NCBI GenBank assembly: GCA_963775875.1
Contig: CAVZKP010000017.1
Location: 1 to 64,000 of the forward strand
DNA length: 64,000 bases
From: AP-15 sp963775875
Lineage (GTDB): Bacteria > Pseudomonadota > Alphaproteobacteria > ATCC43930 > CGMCC-115725
Reading direction: 5' to 3'
Of the stretch, positions 9,033-18,856 are shown piece by piece; positions within the stretch are counted from its first letter, which is position 1; every line of letters begins with the position of its first letter. The position numbers were made by a program, and so were the translations under genes. The notes beneath the pieces were generated by a model. It worked only from the letters and a program-made list of their open reading frames with translations. It made no database searches and was not told where the DNA came from.

Positions 9033-10403
9033 TCAGCTCTGCGCGATCGGGTATTTGGCCGAGATCGCCTCGATCTGGCTGAAGGCCTTTTCCGCCGCCG
9101 CCTCCGGCGTCACCCCGTTGCGGATGATGTCGGCCCAGGCCGCGCTCCACACATGGGTGTTCTGAACCTCGGCATAGGCCGGGTTGAAAGCCCAAAAGGC
9201 CGGCACGGTCGGGCCCAGCACGCCTTGCTCGGTATAGGCCTTGCGATGCGGGTCGGCGAGCCACCACGGGTCGTTCTTGACGATGCTCGGCATGACCGGG
9301 ATGTTGCGGCCGAGCCCGACCTTCAACCATTCATTGTTGACCTTGGGCTGGATGAAATACTTCAAGAAATCCTTGGCCACAGCGACGTTTTTCGCCCCTT
9401 GCGGGATCAGCGCGTTGACCACGGTGAGCTGGCTCGGCACCGGCTTGCCCTCGTTGCTGAGCGGCAGGCCCATGGTGACGATGTCGTTGTAATCCTGCTG
9501 GTTCTTGATGATTGCGACCTCGGTGGAGATCGTGCCGTCGATATCCGCGACCATCAGCTTGGAGTGGAAGGCGTTGTTGTCGTCGGCATCGTTCCAGTTG
9601 ATCGCTCCCGGCGGCACATAGCCCTGCTTGTAGGCGGTCGTCGGATAGCTGAGCGCCTTGATCACCGCCTGCTTGACCTGCGGATCGTCGAGATGCAGCC
9701 GGCCGTCCTTGGTCACGATGCCCTGGCCGCCATAGGCGATCAGGAAATAGTGGAACGTGTTGTTCGGATCCACGCCCTGGGTAGTGATCTGCAAGCCGAG
9801 GGCATAGACGTTGCGCATGCCTTGGGCGCGCAATTTGTCCTGCACCGGCTTGAAGAAGTCCCAGAAGGCATCCCAGGTTTTTGGCGCCTCCGACATTTTG
9901 TAGCCCGCCTTCTCGACCAACGAATTCCAGATGTGGAAGGGCAGGACCGCGCCGGTGAACGGCACGCCGTAATAGCTGCGCGTTTTGGTAACGCTGTTGT
10001 AGCAATTCGCCGAGAGCAGCGCCGTCTGGCTATATTGCGACTTCTGCGTCTCGACGATGTCGGTCAGGTCGACCAGCTTGCCCTGCCAGGCGAAGAGCGC
10101 GACGATTTCCGCGGGGTTGGCGGGGAACAGGTCCGGGACCTCGCCGCTGGTCATCGCCGAGATGACCTTCTGGCGGTGCGGCGCATAAGGAACGATGCTG
10201 TAATCGATCGTATTGCCGCTGGCCTTCTCGTAATCCGAGAAGATCTTTTTGATCGATACGTCTTCTTCGTGCGCGAAGCCCTGGACCCACCACACCGTCG
10301 CGGTGGTTGCGGCGGCATTGGCGATGTAGGGCCGCGCCAACGACCCGGCCGCGATCAAACCCACGGAGCTGCGCAACACCGAGCGCCGAGTCAACCGTCC
10401 CAT
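9033..10403 (-). CDS. extracellular solute-binding protein 3, Tat-type signal
   Basis: Third and first-transcribed of the tandem binding proteins, 456 residues from the chosen start. The open frame runs on to 10529, but ATG 10403 (GRLTRRSVLRSS, a twin-arginine signal) has GGAGG seven bases upstream and aligns with the starts of both paralogues. The mature N-terminus (ATVWWVQGF, DYEKASGNTIDYSIV) and SWNDADDNN-like block (INWNDADDNNAFHSK) are conserved. A different but related ligand for each paralogue, sharing one permease pair, is the simplest reading. Confidence 0.88.
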   Translation of the reverse strand: MGRLTRRSVLRSSVGLIAAGSLARPYIANAAATTATVWWVQGFAHEEDVSIKKIFSDYEKASGNTIDYSIVPYAPHRQKVISAMTSGEVPDLFPANPAEIVALFAWQGKLVDLTDIVETQKSQYSQTALLSANCYNSVTKTRSYYGVPFTGAVLPFHIWNSLVEKAGYKMSEAPKTWDAFWDFFKPVQDKLRAQGMRNVYALGLQITTQGVDPNNTFHYFLIAYGGQGIVTKDGRLHLDDPQVKQAVIKALSYPTTAYKQGYVPPGAINWNDADDNNAFHSKLMVADIDGTISTEVAIIKNQQDYNDIVTMGLPLSNEGKPVPSQLTVVNALIPQGAKNVAVAKDFLKYFIQPKVNNEWLKVGLGRNIPVMPSIVKNDPWWLADPHRKAYTEQGVLGPTVPAFWAFNPAYAEVQNTHVWSAAWADIIRNGVTPEAAAEKAFSQIEAISAKYPIAQS

Positions 10404-10647
10404 CCTGGCCTCCATCCCTGATTGGCAGTTCGAGCTTGGCGAAGCTTCTTGCTTGAAATTTTGCATTAAGAAATGGCGGCAAAACCGAAACCGAGTCAAG
10501 CCCGCATGCCACGGCGCCCGGATCGTCACCGCCGCTGCCTCGGCGGGCGGGATTCCGCCGCCATCGCCGATATGGGCGGGCTATCGGGGCCGGCTTCCGG
10601 CGGTCGAGCGGCCTCATGCCGATCGGGGAAAATCCGAGCCCCAGGGT

Positions 10648-11724
10648 TCAGCCGGGAACGACCGAACCGTCCGATACCCGCTCGGTTCCATCCGCGGCGC
10701 TGGCGGGCATGGCGGGCGCGGGCATAGCGGGCGCTGGCGGCTGCGGCGTCAGGGTGACGCGCAACAGGGTCAGATGCCCGCCGAACGCAGCGCGTTCGTT
10801 CGATAAGATCAGATCGATCGGATGATCGGAAAGATCCTCCAGCGCCAGGGTGAGCTTGGCCTCGATTTCGCCGGCGCCGGTGGGGCGGATGACGGTGCGG
10901 CCGATGACGGCGCCCGCCGTCGCCTCGACCACAATGCCGTGCTCGGCGGCGTCGGGCGAAACTTCGAGAGCCACCGACAGCGACCAAATCGCCGGCGGCA
11001 GCATGATCCGGGGGCCGCGCAGCAGACAGCGCGCCCGGCCGGTAATGTCGACGCCGCCGGTCGCCCGCACCCCGGGCCGGTCGCCGGCAAAAAACAGCTC
11101 GGCCGCCCAGGTGATCGGCCCCAGCGCGCCGCCCGGCGAATAACCGAGATAGGGGCCGAGGGCGCCGCCCGCGATCGCCCGCTCGCCGGGATCGAGCCCA
11201 TCCCGCCACCGCGCCGCATCGCCGGGATCGGGGATCGCGCCGCCCGGTTCGATGGTACGAACCAGTTCGGCGATCTCGCCGCTGTGGATACCGAGTTGCA
11301 GGTGCTCGGCGATTGCCGCGGCTAGACTTTGCGGATCGCCATCCTCGGCGCGCAGCACGAGCGCCCCCGGGGCTGCACCAAAGCTGATGACTGACGCGCA
11401 GCTGCTGGCGACCAGTTGCGTCGCCGGCGCCATCGCCATGCCTTGGCGGGCGACGAGATGGGCGAGCGACGACCACGGATCATCGACAACGACGATAAAG
11501 GGACGGCCCGCCTCGATCAGCGCGCGCCTGACCCGGCCTCCCGGACGACGAGAAGCCACCACGCCATGCGCGGCGCCACCGCGCAGCAGGCCATCGGTGA
11601 TTTCCTCGAGCGTGTCGGCGTTGATCGGTTCGGCCGCGCCGCAAGCGTGCTGAGCCAGCCGCGCCGTGGCACTTTCGCACCATTCGGCAAAGCGCCCCGG
11701 CAGACCGATCACAAAGAACAGCAT
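10648..11724 (-). CDS. unknown two-part protein, paralogue A of a divergent pair
   Basis: A 358-residue protein I do not recognise. It is paralogous to the divergent gene at 11995. Both start with a hydrophobic strand and a GLPxRFAEWC motif. Both share a middle block (FFxGDxP then G.xDxxGxxRxLLxGPxxxLPP) and a C-terminal FGG.L.L. block that looks beta-rich, possibly a carbohydrate-binding-like sandwich. The last 40 residues are Ala/Pro-rich repeats (APAMPAPAMPASAA), unlike paralogue B. Neighbouring FkbM and sulfotransferase genes suggest a role in surface glycan modification. That function is inferred from context only. Confidence 0.7.
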   Translation of the reverse strand: MLFFVIGLPGRFAEWCESATARLAQHACGAAEPINADTLEEITDGLLRGGAAHGVVASRRPGGRVRRALIEAGRPFIVVVDDPWSSLAHLVARQGMAMAPATQLVASSCASVISFGAAPGALVLRAEDGDPQSLAAAIAEHLQLGIHSGEIAELVRTIEPGGAIPDPGDAARWRDGLDPGERAIAGGALGPYLGYSPGGALGPITWAAELFFAGDRPGVRATGGVDITGRARCLLRGPRIMLPPAIWSLSVALEVSPDAAEHGIVVEATAGAVIGRTVIRPTGAGEIEAKLTLALEDLSDHPIDLILSNERAAFGGHLTLLRVTLTPQPPAPAMPAPAMPASAADGTERVSDGSVVPG

Positions 11725-11994
11725 TGATCACCAGGACGGGCTCGCTGCTGCGATTCCTAGCGAAAATCCGGGGTCGGTGTCGAGAGCCGCAAGCACCGGG
11801 TGGCGGCGCCGGCGGCCGCCCGATCCTTGACGCCCCTCCGGGCGCCGGCCATTCTGCCCCGGGGCGACGTGATTGCGACAAACACCTTTCCGGACGGCGC
11901 GGGGCCGAGGCGGCCACTGGCGCAGAGCGGGCAACACCGGCGTTTCGGCGGCTGATATCATGCGGTGCGATCGAGGCGGGGCTGGTGGAGTGCA

Positions 11995-13047
11995 ATGATT
12001 CTGTTGTCGGTCGGGCTGCCTAGCCGTTTTGCCGAGTGGTGCGACAGCGTCTTTTGCGCACTCGTGCAAGCGGCGGGGGGGTCATATGATCTGGCAAGCG
12101 GCAACACCCTCGAAGAAATCGCGCTGGAGGCGATAAAATCCCCGGCTACCCGCCTGGTCATCGGCGCACGCCAGCCCACCGACGAGCTGCGGGCTTCGCT
12201 GTCGCGCGCTGGCAGCCACTTTGTCGTGGCGCTCGACGATCCGCATGCCGCGTTCCGCAACCTCGTCACCCGCCATGGGCTCGAATGGACGGCCGCGGTG
12301 CGGGCCGCCGCCGGCAGTTGCGCGGCGATGCTGAGCTATGCCGCGATGCCGGGTGCTTTGGTGCTGCGCGCCGACCAGGAGGGCCGAGATCCGGCCAAGG
12401 CGGCGTCGGGAATCGCCCGATGGTTGAACCTTGCGGTCGCCGCGGCCGACATCGCGGCGCTGGTGGAACGGCTGCCCCATCCGAGTACGCTGGCGGCGCA
12501 GGACCAGACCGACGGCTGGTGGGAGGGGATTTCGGCGTTGGATCGAGCGGTCGTCGACGGCGCCCTCAATGGTTATGTCGACTGTTTTCGCGGCGCCGGC
12601 CTAGGTCCGATGGTGTGGACCAGGGACCTGTTCTTTATTGGTGACGACCCGCATCTCGCAGCCAGTGGCGTGATCGACGTCAGCGGCCCGGTGCGCAACC
12701 TGCTGTTCGGGCCATATCTGACATTGCCGCCGGGGCAGTGGGCGGCGACGGTGGTCCTGGCGGTTTCCAAGGATGCCGCCGATCTGGGGTACAGTGTGGA
12801 GATCCTGGCGGGCGCGGGCTGCACGAGCCTCGGCCGCGGGACGATACAACCCCGCGGCGAAGGCCTATGCGAGGCGACGGTGGAGTTTTCGATCGCCCCG
12901 TCGACCGACCAGCCGATCGCGCTGCGCGTCGCCAATCAGCGCCATGCCTTCGGCGGACGGTTGGCGCTGGCGCATGTGGCGGTGTCGCCGCGGGTGAAGC
13001 CCCGCCCCGACATCCCCGCCGAGCTGACAACGGCGCTGGGCCTGTGA
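11995..13047 (+). CDS. unknown two-part protein, paralogue B of a divergent pair
   Basis: A 350-residue paralogue of the minus-strand gene that starts 270 bp away. ATG 11995 is preferred because GGTGGAG lies just upstream and the N-terminus (LLSVGLPSRFAEWCDS) then aligns with LFFVIGLPGRFAEWCES of paralogue A. Shared landmarks are VVALDDPHAAFRNLVTRHG, RDLFFIGDDP and RNLLFGPYLTLPPGQW. The N-terminal half is reminiscent of sulfotransferase-associated proteins but has no P-loop I can see. No catalytic motif was identified. It heads a run of same-strand glycan-type genes (FkbM methyltransferase, sulfotransferase). Confidence 0.7.
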   Translation: MILLSVGLPSRFAEWCDSVFCALVQAAGGSYDLASGNTLEEIALEAIKSPATRLVIGARQPTDELRASLSRAGSHFVVALDDPHAAFRNLVTRHGLEWTAAVRAAAGSCAAMLSYAAMPGALVLRADQEGRDPAKAASGIARWLNLAVAAADIAALVERLPHPSTLAAQDQTDGWWEGISALDRAVVDGALNGYVDCFRGAGLGPMVWTRDLFFIGDDPHLAASGVIDVSGPVRNLLFGPYLTLPPGQWAATVVLAVSKDAADLGYSVEILAGAGCTSLGRGTIQPRGEGLCEATVEFSIAPSTDQPIALRVANQRHAFGGRLALAHVAVSPRVKPRPDIPAELTTALGL

Positions 13048-13155
13048 GCCGCGCCGGGCCGGATTGTTGAGCGGCCCCGCCGTGTTCCGGGGGAGGCCCG
13101 GTCTGCGGCGGCGAACCTCGTCATCGCGAACCAATTGGCCCGATGGCGGGCGGCA

Positions 13156-14466
13156 ATGAGATGGTTCAAGCGCAAATTGCCGGCCTCGATCGACCAGCCG
13201 CCATCCGGGCCGAAACCGCTCGCGCTCGCGGGTGAGCATGCGGACAAGTCGGGAGAACTGGGGCGGCGGCTCGATCGCATCGATACGACGCTCGAGCGGA
13301 TCTGGGACGATCTCGATTTTGTCCGCAACCGGCTGAGCTGCTATGTCGGCGATGGCCTCGCGCTGACCTACCTGCTCGACCAGACGCCGATGTTCGTCAA
13401 TTGCAACGATTTCGGATGCCCGGTAAACCTGATCAATGGCGGTCGTTACGAAGAAGAAAATCTTGAGGTTTTACTTAGCTTTGTTACGCCGGATACCGTA
13501 TTCCTCGATATCGGCGCCAATGTCGGCTTTTATGCCTTGCAGATTGGGAGACGGCTTACCGGCACCGGCCGGGTTTATGCATTCGAGCCGCATCCCAAGC
13601 TGATCGAACTGTTGCGTCGCAACGCCTTTGTGAACGGGCTCGCGGCGGTCATCAGCGGCTTTCCATTCGCCCTGTCGGACCATAACGCACCGGCGGATCT
13701 GCAGTACCCGGTAGGACATCTCGGTGGCGGCGGGGTTGCGACTTCGGGGGAGTTTGACGGCCACATTCTGATCAAATCGGAAATCAAGCGCCTCGACGAC
13801 GTTCTCGGCGCCGATTTCTGTTGCGATCTGATCAAGATCGATGTCGAAGGCCATGAAATCAACGTATTGAACGGAATGCGGCGGATCGTCGCCAACTCTC
13901 CGCAGATCAAGATACTATTTGAAAAGCTTGTGCCGGATATGGGAACCGAACCGGCTCTGGAGGAATACTTCCGGGATGTTGGTTTTGTGCTTTATGGGGT
14001 TGGCCCCGACGCTTCGCTGCGCGAACTCGCTGCCGGCGGTCTGCGCGATTGGGGAGGTTATGTGCTGGCCACGGCCCGCGGGGTTGTCGAGGACGGGTTC
14101 AACCGGGCGCGGTTCTCGGTCTACGCAAAGCAGTTCTGGCGACGCGACGCGCTCCAGGCTGAACCGCCGACCGAGGGGCTCTACCGCGCGGCATCCGCCG
14201 GAGCCCTGCTGTTTCACGGTCCTTACTGGTTCCTCAAGCGCGGACGATGGCGTTTCAAACTCCACGGCCGCATCCGCGGCGCCGTGGCGTTTTCCCTGCT
14301 GGAGCGGTTTGGCTATACCGTGTCCCAGTTCACGCTCGAATCCGGCGCGCGCGAACACATCCTGATCTTGCGCCGGGATCTGGTACATTTCGAATGCGCG
14401 GCATACGCCGCGAGCAGCGATGCCGAGATCCTGGTTCGCCGGATCGAGTTCATTCGCGAGGGGTAG
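13156..14466 (+). CDS. FkbM-family SAM-dependent methyltransferase
   Basis: A 436-residue protein with a central FkbM methyltransferase domain: motif I FLDIGANVGFYA, then AFEPHP and the family signature IKIDVEGHE. The N-terminus has a short charged region likely to be helical (GRRLDRIDTTLERIWDDL). The C-terminal 120 residues are an extra region of unknown role. FkbM enzymes O-methylate sugars and polyketides, and in this setting methylation of a surface glycan is plausible. ATG 13156 is used; a TTG seven codons upstream (13135) is possible. Confidence 0.85.
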   Translation: MRWFKRKLPASIDQPPSGPKPLALAGEHADKSGELGRRLDRIDTTLERIWDDLDFVRNRLSCYVGDGLALTYLLDQTPMFVNCNDFGCPVNLINGGRYEEENLEVLLSFVTPDTVFLDIGANVGFYALQIGRRLTGTGRVYAFEPHPKLIELLRRNAFVNGLAAVISGFPFALSDHNAPADLQYPVGHLGGGGVATSGEFDGHILIKSEIKRLDDVLGADFCCDLIKIDVEGHEINVLNGMRRIVANSPQIKILFEKLVPDMGTEPALEEYFRDVGFVLYGVGPDASLRELAAGGLRDWGGYVLATARGVVEDGFNRARFSVYAKQFWRRDALQAEPPTEGLYRAASAGALLFHGPYWFLKRGRWRFKLHGRIRGAVAFSLLERFGYTVSQFTLESGAREHILILRRDLVHFECAAYAASSDAEILVRRIEFIREG

Positions 14467-14623
14467 CTGCCGCCCGACGGTAGGAGGAAGCCCCGGAGCG
14501 GCGCTGCCGATTGGCGTCAGGATGGGCGGGCGGCCGGGATGGGCGGGCGGCGGCAACTTGCCGGGGCCGGCGCGGATCGGTAGGGTGGCCGCTGTCCCGC
14601 CCCGTCGCCCGATCGCCTTCGAG

Positions 14624-15877
14624 ATGCCGACGCTGCCCGATCCCCGCTCCGACGACCCGGTCTATTTCCTGTTGCACATCCCGAAAACCGCGGGGCAGAC
14701 GATCCAGTTCCACCTCGCCGACCACTGCGCGCCGGGCGTCTACTGGCGGTCGCGGGCGATGGTGCGGCGCGGGCGGCGGGCAAAGCCCGATGGCCTGCCC
14801 GATCCGGATCGCGCGCGGGTAATCTCGGGGCACCATATCGGCCAGTCGCTGGAGGCGCTGTTCCCCGGCCGGCAGATCCGCCGCATCGTCCTGCTGCGCG
14901 ACCCGCTATCGCTGCAGATCTCCTTCTACAACTGGCAGATGATGGACAATCTGGCGAACGGGCTGGGGACTTACAGTTTCGATCGCCATTTGCGGGCATT
15001 GCCGCACGATTTCATCGCGCATTTCCTGTTGTGGCGCTGGCTGGAGATCCCATGGCCGGTGCTGATGACGATGTCGCAGGCGAAAAAACAGCGAATCCTC
15101 GAACGGATGCTGGCTGATTTCTGGTTTGTCGGGGCGCATACCGATTGCGATCGGGTGGTCGAGGCGCTGAGCCTCGAACTGGGGGTGCCGCCCGCCGCGG
15201 CGCGGCGCAACAGCGCCAGCGAGCTGCAGGCCCGAACCGGCTGGCGGCTGCTGACCGCCGATGCGCTGGCGCCCGTGACCCGCGCCGCGATCCTCGCCGA
15301 TAATCGGCTCGACCGGGCATTGTGGGAACGCTGGCGCGGCGTCGGCTTCGACACCGCGGCGATGCGCTTCCGCCCGCACCCGCCGGTCGAGAACAGCGGC
15401 TTTCTCGGCCATGAAACGATCCGCCCCTGGTGCATGCTGGGCCGTTTTGCCGAGCGCCGGTGGACCGGCTGGCGGCGGCCGAGCGGCGGTCCGCTGGTTT
15501 CGCAGGGGGATCAGGCCCGCGCCGCCGGCGAATGGGAACTGGCAGCCCGATATTACCGCGCGGCGCTGCGCGCCATGCCGGAGGCGTCGGCGATCTGGGT
15601 CCAATACGGGCACGCCTTGAAGGAAACCGGGCATGTCGTCGAGGCGGAGGAGGCCTACCGGCAAGCGCTGCGCGTCGGCGCGGACATGGCCGATACCCAT
15701 CTGCAGCTCGGCCATGCGCTGAAGCTTCAGGGACGGACCGACGAGGCGGCGGCGGCCTATCTGCGGGCGGCGGCCCTCGATCCGGCGTTGCGGCATGCGC
15801 GCCGCGAACTGATCGGCCTCGGCTGGACCCCGGCGCGCATCGACCAGCGGGTGCAGGCGGCGACGGTCGCCGGCTGA
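14624..15877 (+). CDS. sulfotransferase with C-terminal TPR repeats
   Basis: About 417 residues from ATG 14624; the frame is open upstream but that part is Gly/Arg-rich, non-conserved and lacks a better start. The 5'-phosphosulfate (PAPS) loop is HIPKTAGQT near residue 17, and the 3'-phosphate motif is IVLLRDPLSLQISFYN. The C-terminal 120 residues form about three TPR units (GDQARAAGEWELAARYYRAA, YGHALKETGHVVEAEEAYRQ, then LGHALKLQGRTDEAAAAYLR). This combination modifies polysaccharides or proteins by sulfation. It follows the FkbM gene on the same strand. Confidence 0.83.
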   Translation: MPTLPDPRSDDPVYFLLHIPKTAGQTIQFHLADHCAPGVYWRSRAMVRRGRRAKPDGLPDPDRARVISGHHIGQSLEALFPGRQIRRIVLLRDPLSLQISFYNWQMMDNLANGLGTYSFDRHLRALPHDFIAHFLLWRWLEIPWPVLMTMSQAKKQRILERMLADFWFVGAHTDCDRVVEALSLELGVPPAAARRNSASELQARTGWRLLTADALAPVTRAAILADNRLDRALWERWRGVGFDTAAMRFRPHPPVENSGFLGHETIRPWCMLGRFAERRWTGWRRPSGGPLVSQGDQARAAGEWELAARYYRAALRAMPEASAIWVQYGHALKETGHVVEAEEAYRQALRVGADMADTHLQLGHALKLQGRTDEAAAAYLRAAALDPALRHARRELIGLGWTPARIDQRVQAATVAG

Positions 15878-15908
15878 CGGCAGCGATCGCCGCCTTCCGC
15901 GGCCGGCG

Positions 15909-16706
15909 TTATCCGCCGCCGACCGGGAGCTTGTGCAGAAAGCCGGTGCGTTGCGCCGCACCCGCCGCCATGAAGGCGGCGTCCTGACCGGACAGGATGA
16001 ATCGCGCACCCAGTTCGATGTAGCGCGGCATGATTGCTTCGTTGTAGATCCCGGCCATCCCCGGGAACTTGCCATGCCGGCGCGCGCCGGCGATCATCGT
16101 GCGATAGGCCTCGGCCACCTTTTCGTTGCCGAAATCGCCGTGGATGCCCATCTCGGCGCACAGATCGTTGGTGCCGATCAGCAGCACATCGACCCCCGGC
16201 ACCGAGGCGATCTCCGCGGCATTGCCGATCGCGGTCGGCGTCTCCAGCATCACGATGGTCAGATTGGCGGCGTTGAGCGCCGATGCCGCCTCGCCCGAAC
16301 TCGCCGAGCGCAGCCCGTAATGCGGCCCGATGCCGCCCATCGAGCGGTGGCCGACCGGCGGGTATTTGAGCCGGTCGACGACCTCGCGGGCTTCGGCGGC
16401 GGTGTCGACATGCGGCATGACGATGCCGAGCGCGCCATTGTCGAGCGCCCGCGTGGCGATCGCGTATTCGCCGTTCGGCACCCGCGCGATCGGCGCGATC
16501 CCGGCATCCAACGCCGCGGTCGAGATCTGGGCGCAGGCTTCGAGCGACATGACCCCGTGCTCCATATCGAGAAACAGCCAGTCGAAGCCGGCCACCGCCA
16601 TCGCCTTGGCGATCTCGACGCTGCGGGTCATGCGCACGCCGACGCCGAGCGACAGCCGGCCCTGTTCGAGCTTTTCGCGCGCAACATTGCGGATTGCGGC
16701 AGGCAT
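15909..16706 (-). CDS. HpcH/HpaI-type class II aldolase
   Basis: A 265-residue enzyme of the HpcH/HpaI aldolase/citrate lyase family, which cleaves 4-hydroxy-2-oxo acids (or 2-dehydro-3-deoxy sugar acids) to pyruvate or an oxoacid plus an aldehyde using a divalent metal. Visible motifs are GFDWLFLDMEHG (acid-base region), MPHVDTAAEAREVVDRLKYPP, GHRSMGG and LLIGTNDLCAEMG. The start at 16706 has a GGGAGAA ribosome site; the open frame beyond it is spurious. The ring-cleavage VOC gene on the opposite strand suggests meta-cleavage catabolism. Confidence 0.85.
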   Translation of the reverse strand: MPAAIRNVAREKLEQGRLSLGVGVRMTRSVEIAKAMAVAGFDWLFLDMEHGVMSLEACAQISTAALDAGIAPIARVPNGEYAIATRALDNGALGIVMPHVDTAAEAREVVDRLKYPPVGHRSMGGIGPHYGLRSASSGEAASALNAANLTIVMLETPTAIGNAAEIASVPGVDVLLIGTNDLCAEMGIHGDFGNEKVAEAYRTMIAGARRHGKFPGMAGIYNEAIMPRYIELGARFILSGQDAAFMAAGAAQRTGFLHKLPVGGG

Positions 16707-16936
16707 CGGCGGTTCTCCCTGTGATTTCCGCTGTCGGATCAGCCAGCCTGCCCGTTCCCGTCGCCGACTGCAAGGTGCGGCCTGGGATCGCCGGCCCTGA
16801 TCAACCGGGTTGCATTCGTCCCGGCAGGGCGGCATTAAATCCGGCGGAGCCGCGGCGGATCGCCTCGCGCGGGGCGGCTCGCAGCGGCGCAGTCTCGCCC
16901 GGTCGGCTCGCACCTCGCGCCAAGGAGGAACCAACG

Positions 16937-18158
16937 ATGTCGGCACTTGCCCAGCGCTACAATGTCGGCGGGGTCTTTCTGCCGCGGCCGTTCAAGGTCC
17001 GCCGGCTCGGCCATTTCGGCTTCAATGTCGAAAAATTGGCGGAGGGCCGCGCGTTCTATGGCGACCTGCTCGGCTTTACCGCTTCCGACACGCTCGATTT
17101 TTCGCGGGCGCCGTGGTTCCCGAAGGATGCCGATCTCGGCGACCCGCGCGGCTATTTCATGCGCTACGGCACCGACCATCACGCCTTTGTGCTGTTCCCC
17201 AAGCGGGTGATGGACCATCGCGCCGACCGCAAATTTGCGCCCGAGGTCACGATCAACCAGATCACCTGGCAGTGCGGCAGCCTCAAGGAGGTTACCGACG
17301 CCCATGGCTATTTCGAGGAACAGCAGGTCCGGGTCCAGCGCGTCGGTCGCGACATGCCGGGCAGCAACTGGCATGTCTATGTCTACGACCCCGACGGGCA
17401 TACCAACGAGTTTTACTATGGGATCGAGCAGATCGGCTGGAACCGGCTGAGCAAGCCGCGCGAGATGTATTATCGCGGCTTCAACGAAAAGCCGCCGCTG
17501 CCGCAGATGTCCGAGGCCGCGGAGCTGGCTGAGGCATATGGCAGGGGCATCGAAGTGCTGGCGGGCCACCAGCCCAAAGAGACCCTGCCCGCGACCTACG
17601 ATGTGGAAGGGGTGCTGTTGCCGCGCCCGTTCAAGATCACCAAGGTCGGTCCGGTCAGCCTGTTCGTCGACGATGTCGAGCGCGCCGAAGCCTTCTATCG
17701 CGAGCGCCTCGGTTTTGTCCGCAGCGAGCAGACCAGCTATCGCGGCGCCCGATGCGTGTTTTTGCGATGCGGCGCCGAGCATCACAGCCTGGGCCTGTTC
17801 CCGAGGGAATTGCGCCGCTCGCTGGGGCTGAGCGAGCACACCAGCTGCATGTCGTTCGGGGTCGAGGTCGGCAGTTATGCGCAGTTGCGGGCGGCCATCT
17901 CCTTTTTGCAAGGAGCATGGCGTCAGCTTTATCGACTCGATCCCGCCCGAACTCTATCCCGGCATCGATTACTCGGCTTTCGCGCTCGACCCCGACGGCC
18001 ACTGCATCCAGCTCTATTACTACATGGAGCAGGTCGGTTGGGACGGCCGGGTCCGCCCGGCGGCCGAGCGCCGTTCGATCGGGCGCCAATGGCCCGAGGC
18101 GCTGGAGCCGCTGTCGGACACCTATGTCGACCAGGTCTTCCAAGGCCCGTTCGGCTAG
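16937..18158 (+). pseudogene. two-domain VOC extradiol dioxygenase-like protein, single frameshift
   Basis: Resembles type I extradiol (catechol 2,3-dioxygenase-like) enzymes with two VOC modules. The first (about 20-170) has candidate metal ligands in LGHFGFNVE, TDHHAFVLF and TNEFYYG. The second (about 205-400) has SLFVDDVERAEAFYRERLGF and AEHHSLGLF. The start at 16937 has AAGGAGG upstream. Near 17908 one extra base in CTTTTTGCAAGG shifts the frame. The correct C-terminus (KEHGVSFIDSIPPEL to FQGPFG) continues in the next frame to 18158. Without the shift it would be about 406 residues. Substrate unknown. Confidence 0.78.
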
Positions 18159-18330
18159 CCGCCGACCGGATTGCCGCTTTGGTGACGCCCGGAGCATGTC
18201 TCGTCGCGTCGAAAGGCTGGGGTAGGTCGCCTAACCTACAGCAAATCGACTTGCTATCACGCCGGCCAGCCGATGGCGCGGGGCGGCGATTGCCGATATC
18301 GTGCGGTCCGACTAACGCTGGGAGGATGGG

Positions 18331-18795
18331 ATGATCAAGGGGCTGCATCATAATGCCTATCGCTGCCGGGATTCGGAGGAGACGCGGGGGTTTTACGAGG
18401 ATTTTCTGGGGCTGAAACTGGTCAGCGCCTTTGAGATCGACGAGGGGCGGGCGCTGCACACCTTTTTCGAGATGGATGACGGTTCCTGCCTCGCGTTTTT
18501 CGAGGTGCCGGGCGCGCCGTTCGAGTTCAAGCGCCAGGACGCGTTGGACCTGCACATAGCGCTCGGCGTCGAGCCCGATGTTTTCGACCGCATGCTGGAC
18601 AAAGGGAAAGCGGAAGGCATCGAGGTGCGCGGTCCGGTCGATCACGGCTTTGTCCGCTCGATCTATTTTCGCGACCCGAACGGCTACATTATCGAACTGA
18701 CCGCCCCCACCGGTCTGCACGGCGAAATCATGGACCCGGTGATCTCAAAGCCGCACGACGCGCTCGCCCATTGGCAGGCAGCGAAGAGCATGTGA
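18331..18795 (+). CDS. VOC-family (glyoxalase/dioxygenase-like) protein
   Basis: A single-module VOC metalloenzyme of 154 residues. It begins IKGLHHNAYRC, with a likely metal His, has LDLHIAL in the second half and ends its fold at GYIIELTAPTG with a likely metal Glu. FYEDFLGLKLV is the usual glyoxalase-type strand-helix. GGGAGGATGGG immediately precedes the start. The flanking dioxygenase and FAD monooxygenase suggest an aromatic or keto-acid catabolic role, but the reaction cannot be assigned. Confidence 0.83.
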   Translation: MIKGLHHNAYRCRDSEETRGFYEDFLGLKLVSAFEIDEGRALHTFFEMDDGSCLAFFEVPGAPFEFKRQDALDLHIALGVEPDVFDRMLDKGKAEGIEVRGPVDHGFVRSIYFRDPNGYIIELTAPTGLHGEIMDPVISKPHDALAHWQAAKSM

Positions 18796-18856
18796 TCGCC
18801 GCTCGGACGGCGGACTTATGGGTCGTCGGAAGCGAAGCGTTTGGTAGCGGCTCGGG

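Noticed and set aside
5998..10421. Long plus-strand frames opposite the ABC binding proteins
   Set aside because: They mirror the three paralogues and resemble each other only because the true genes do.
14420..14623. N-terminal extension of the sulfotransferase
   Set aside because: The upstream 68 codons overlap the methyltransferase stop region, are Gly/Arg/Pro-rich and unlike the family. ATG 14624 places the P-loop at the usual distance.
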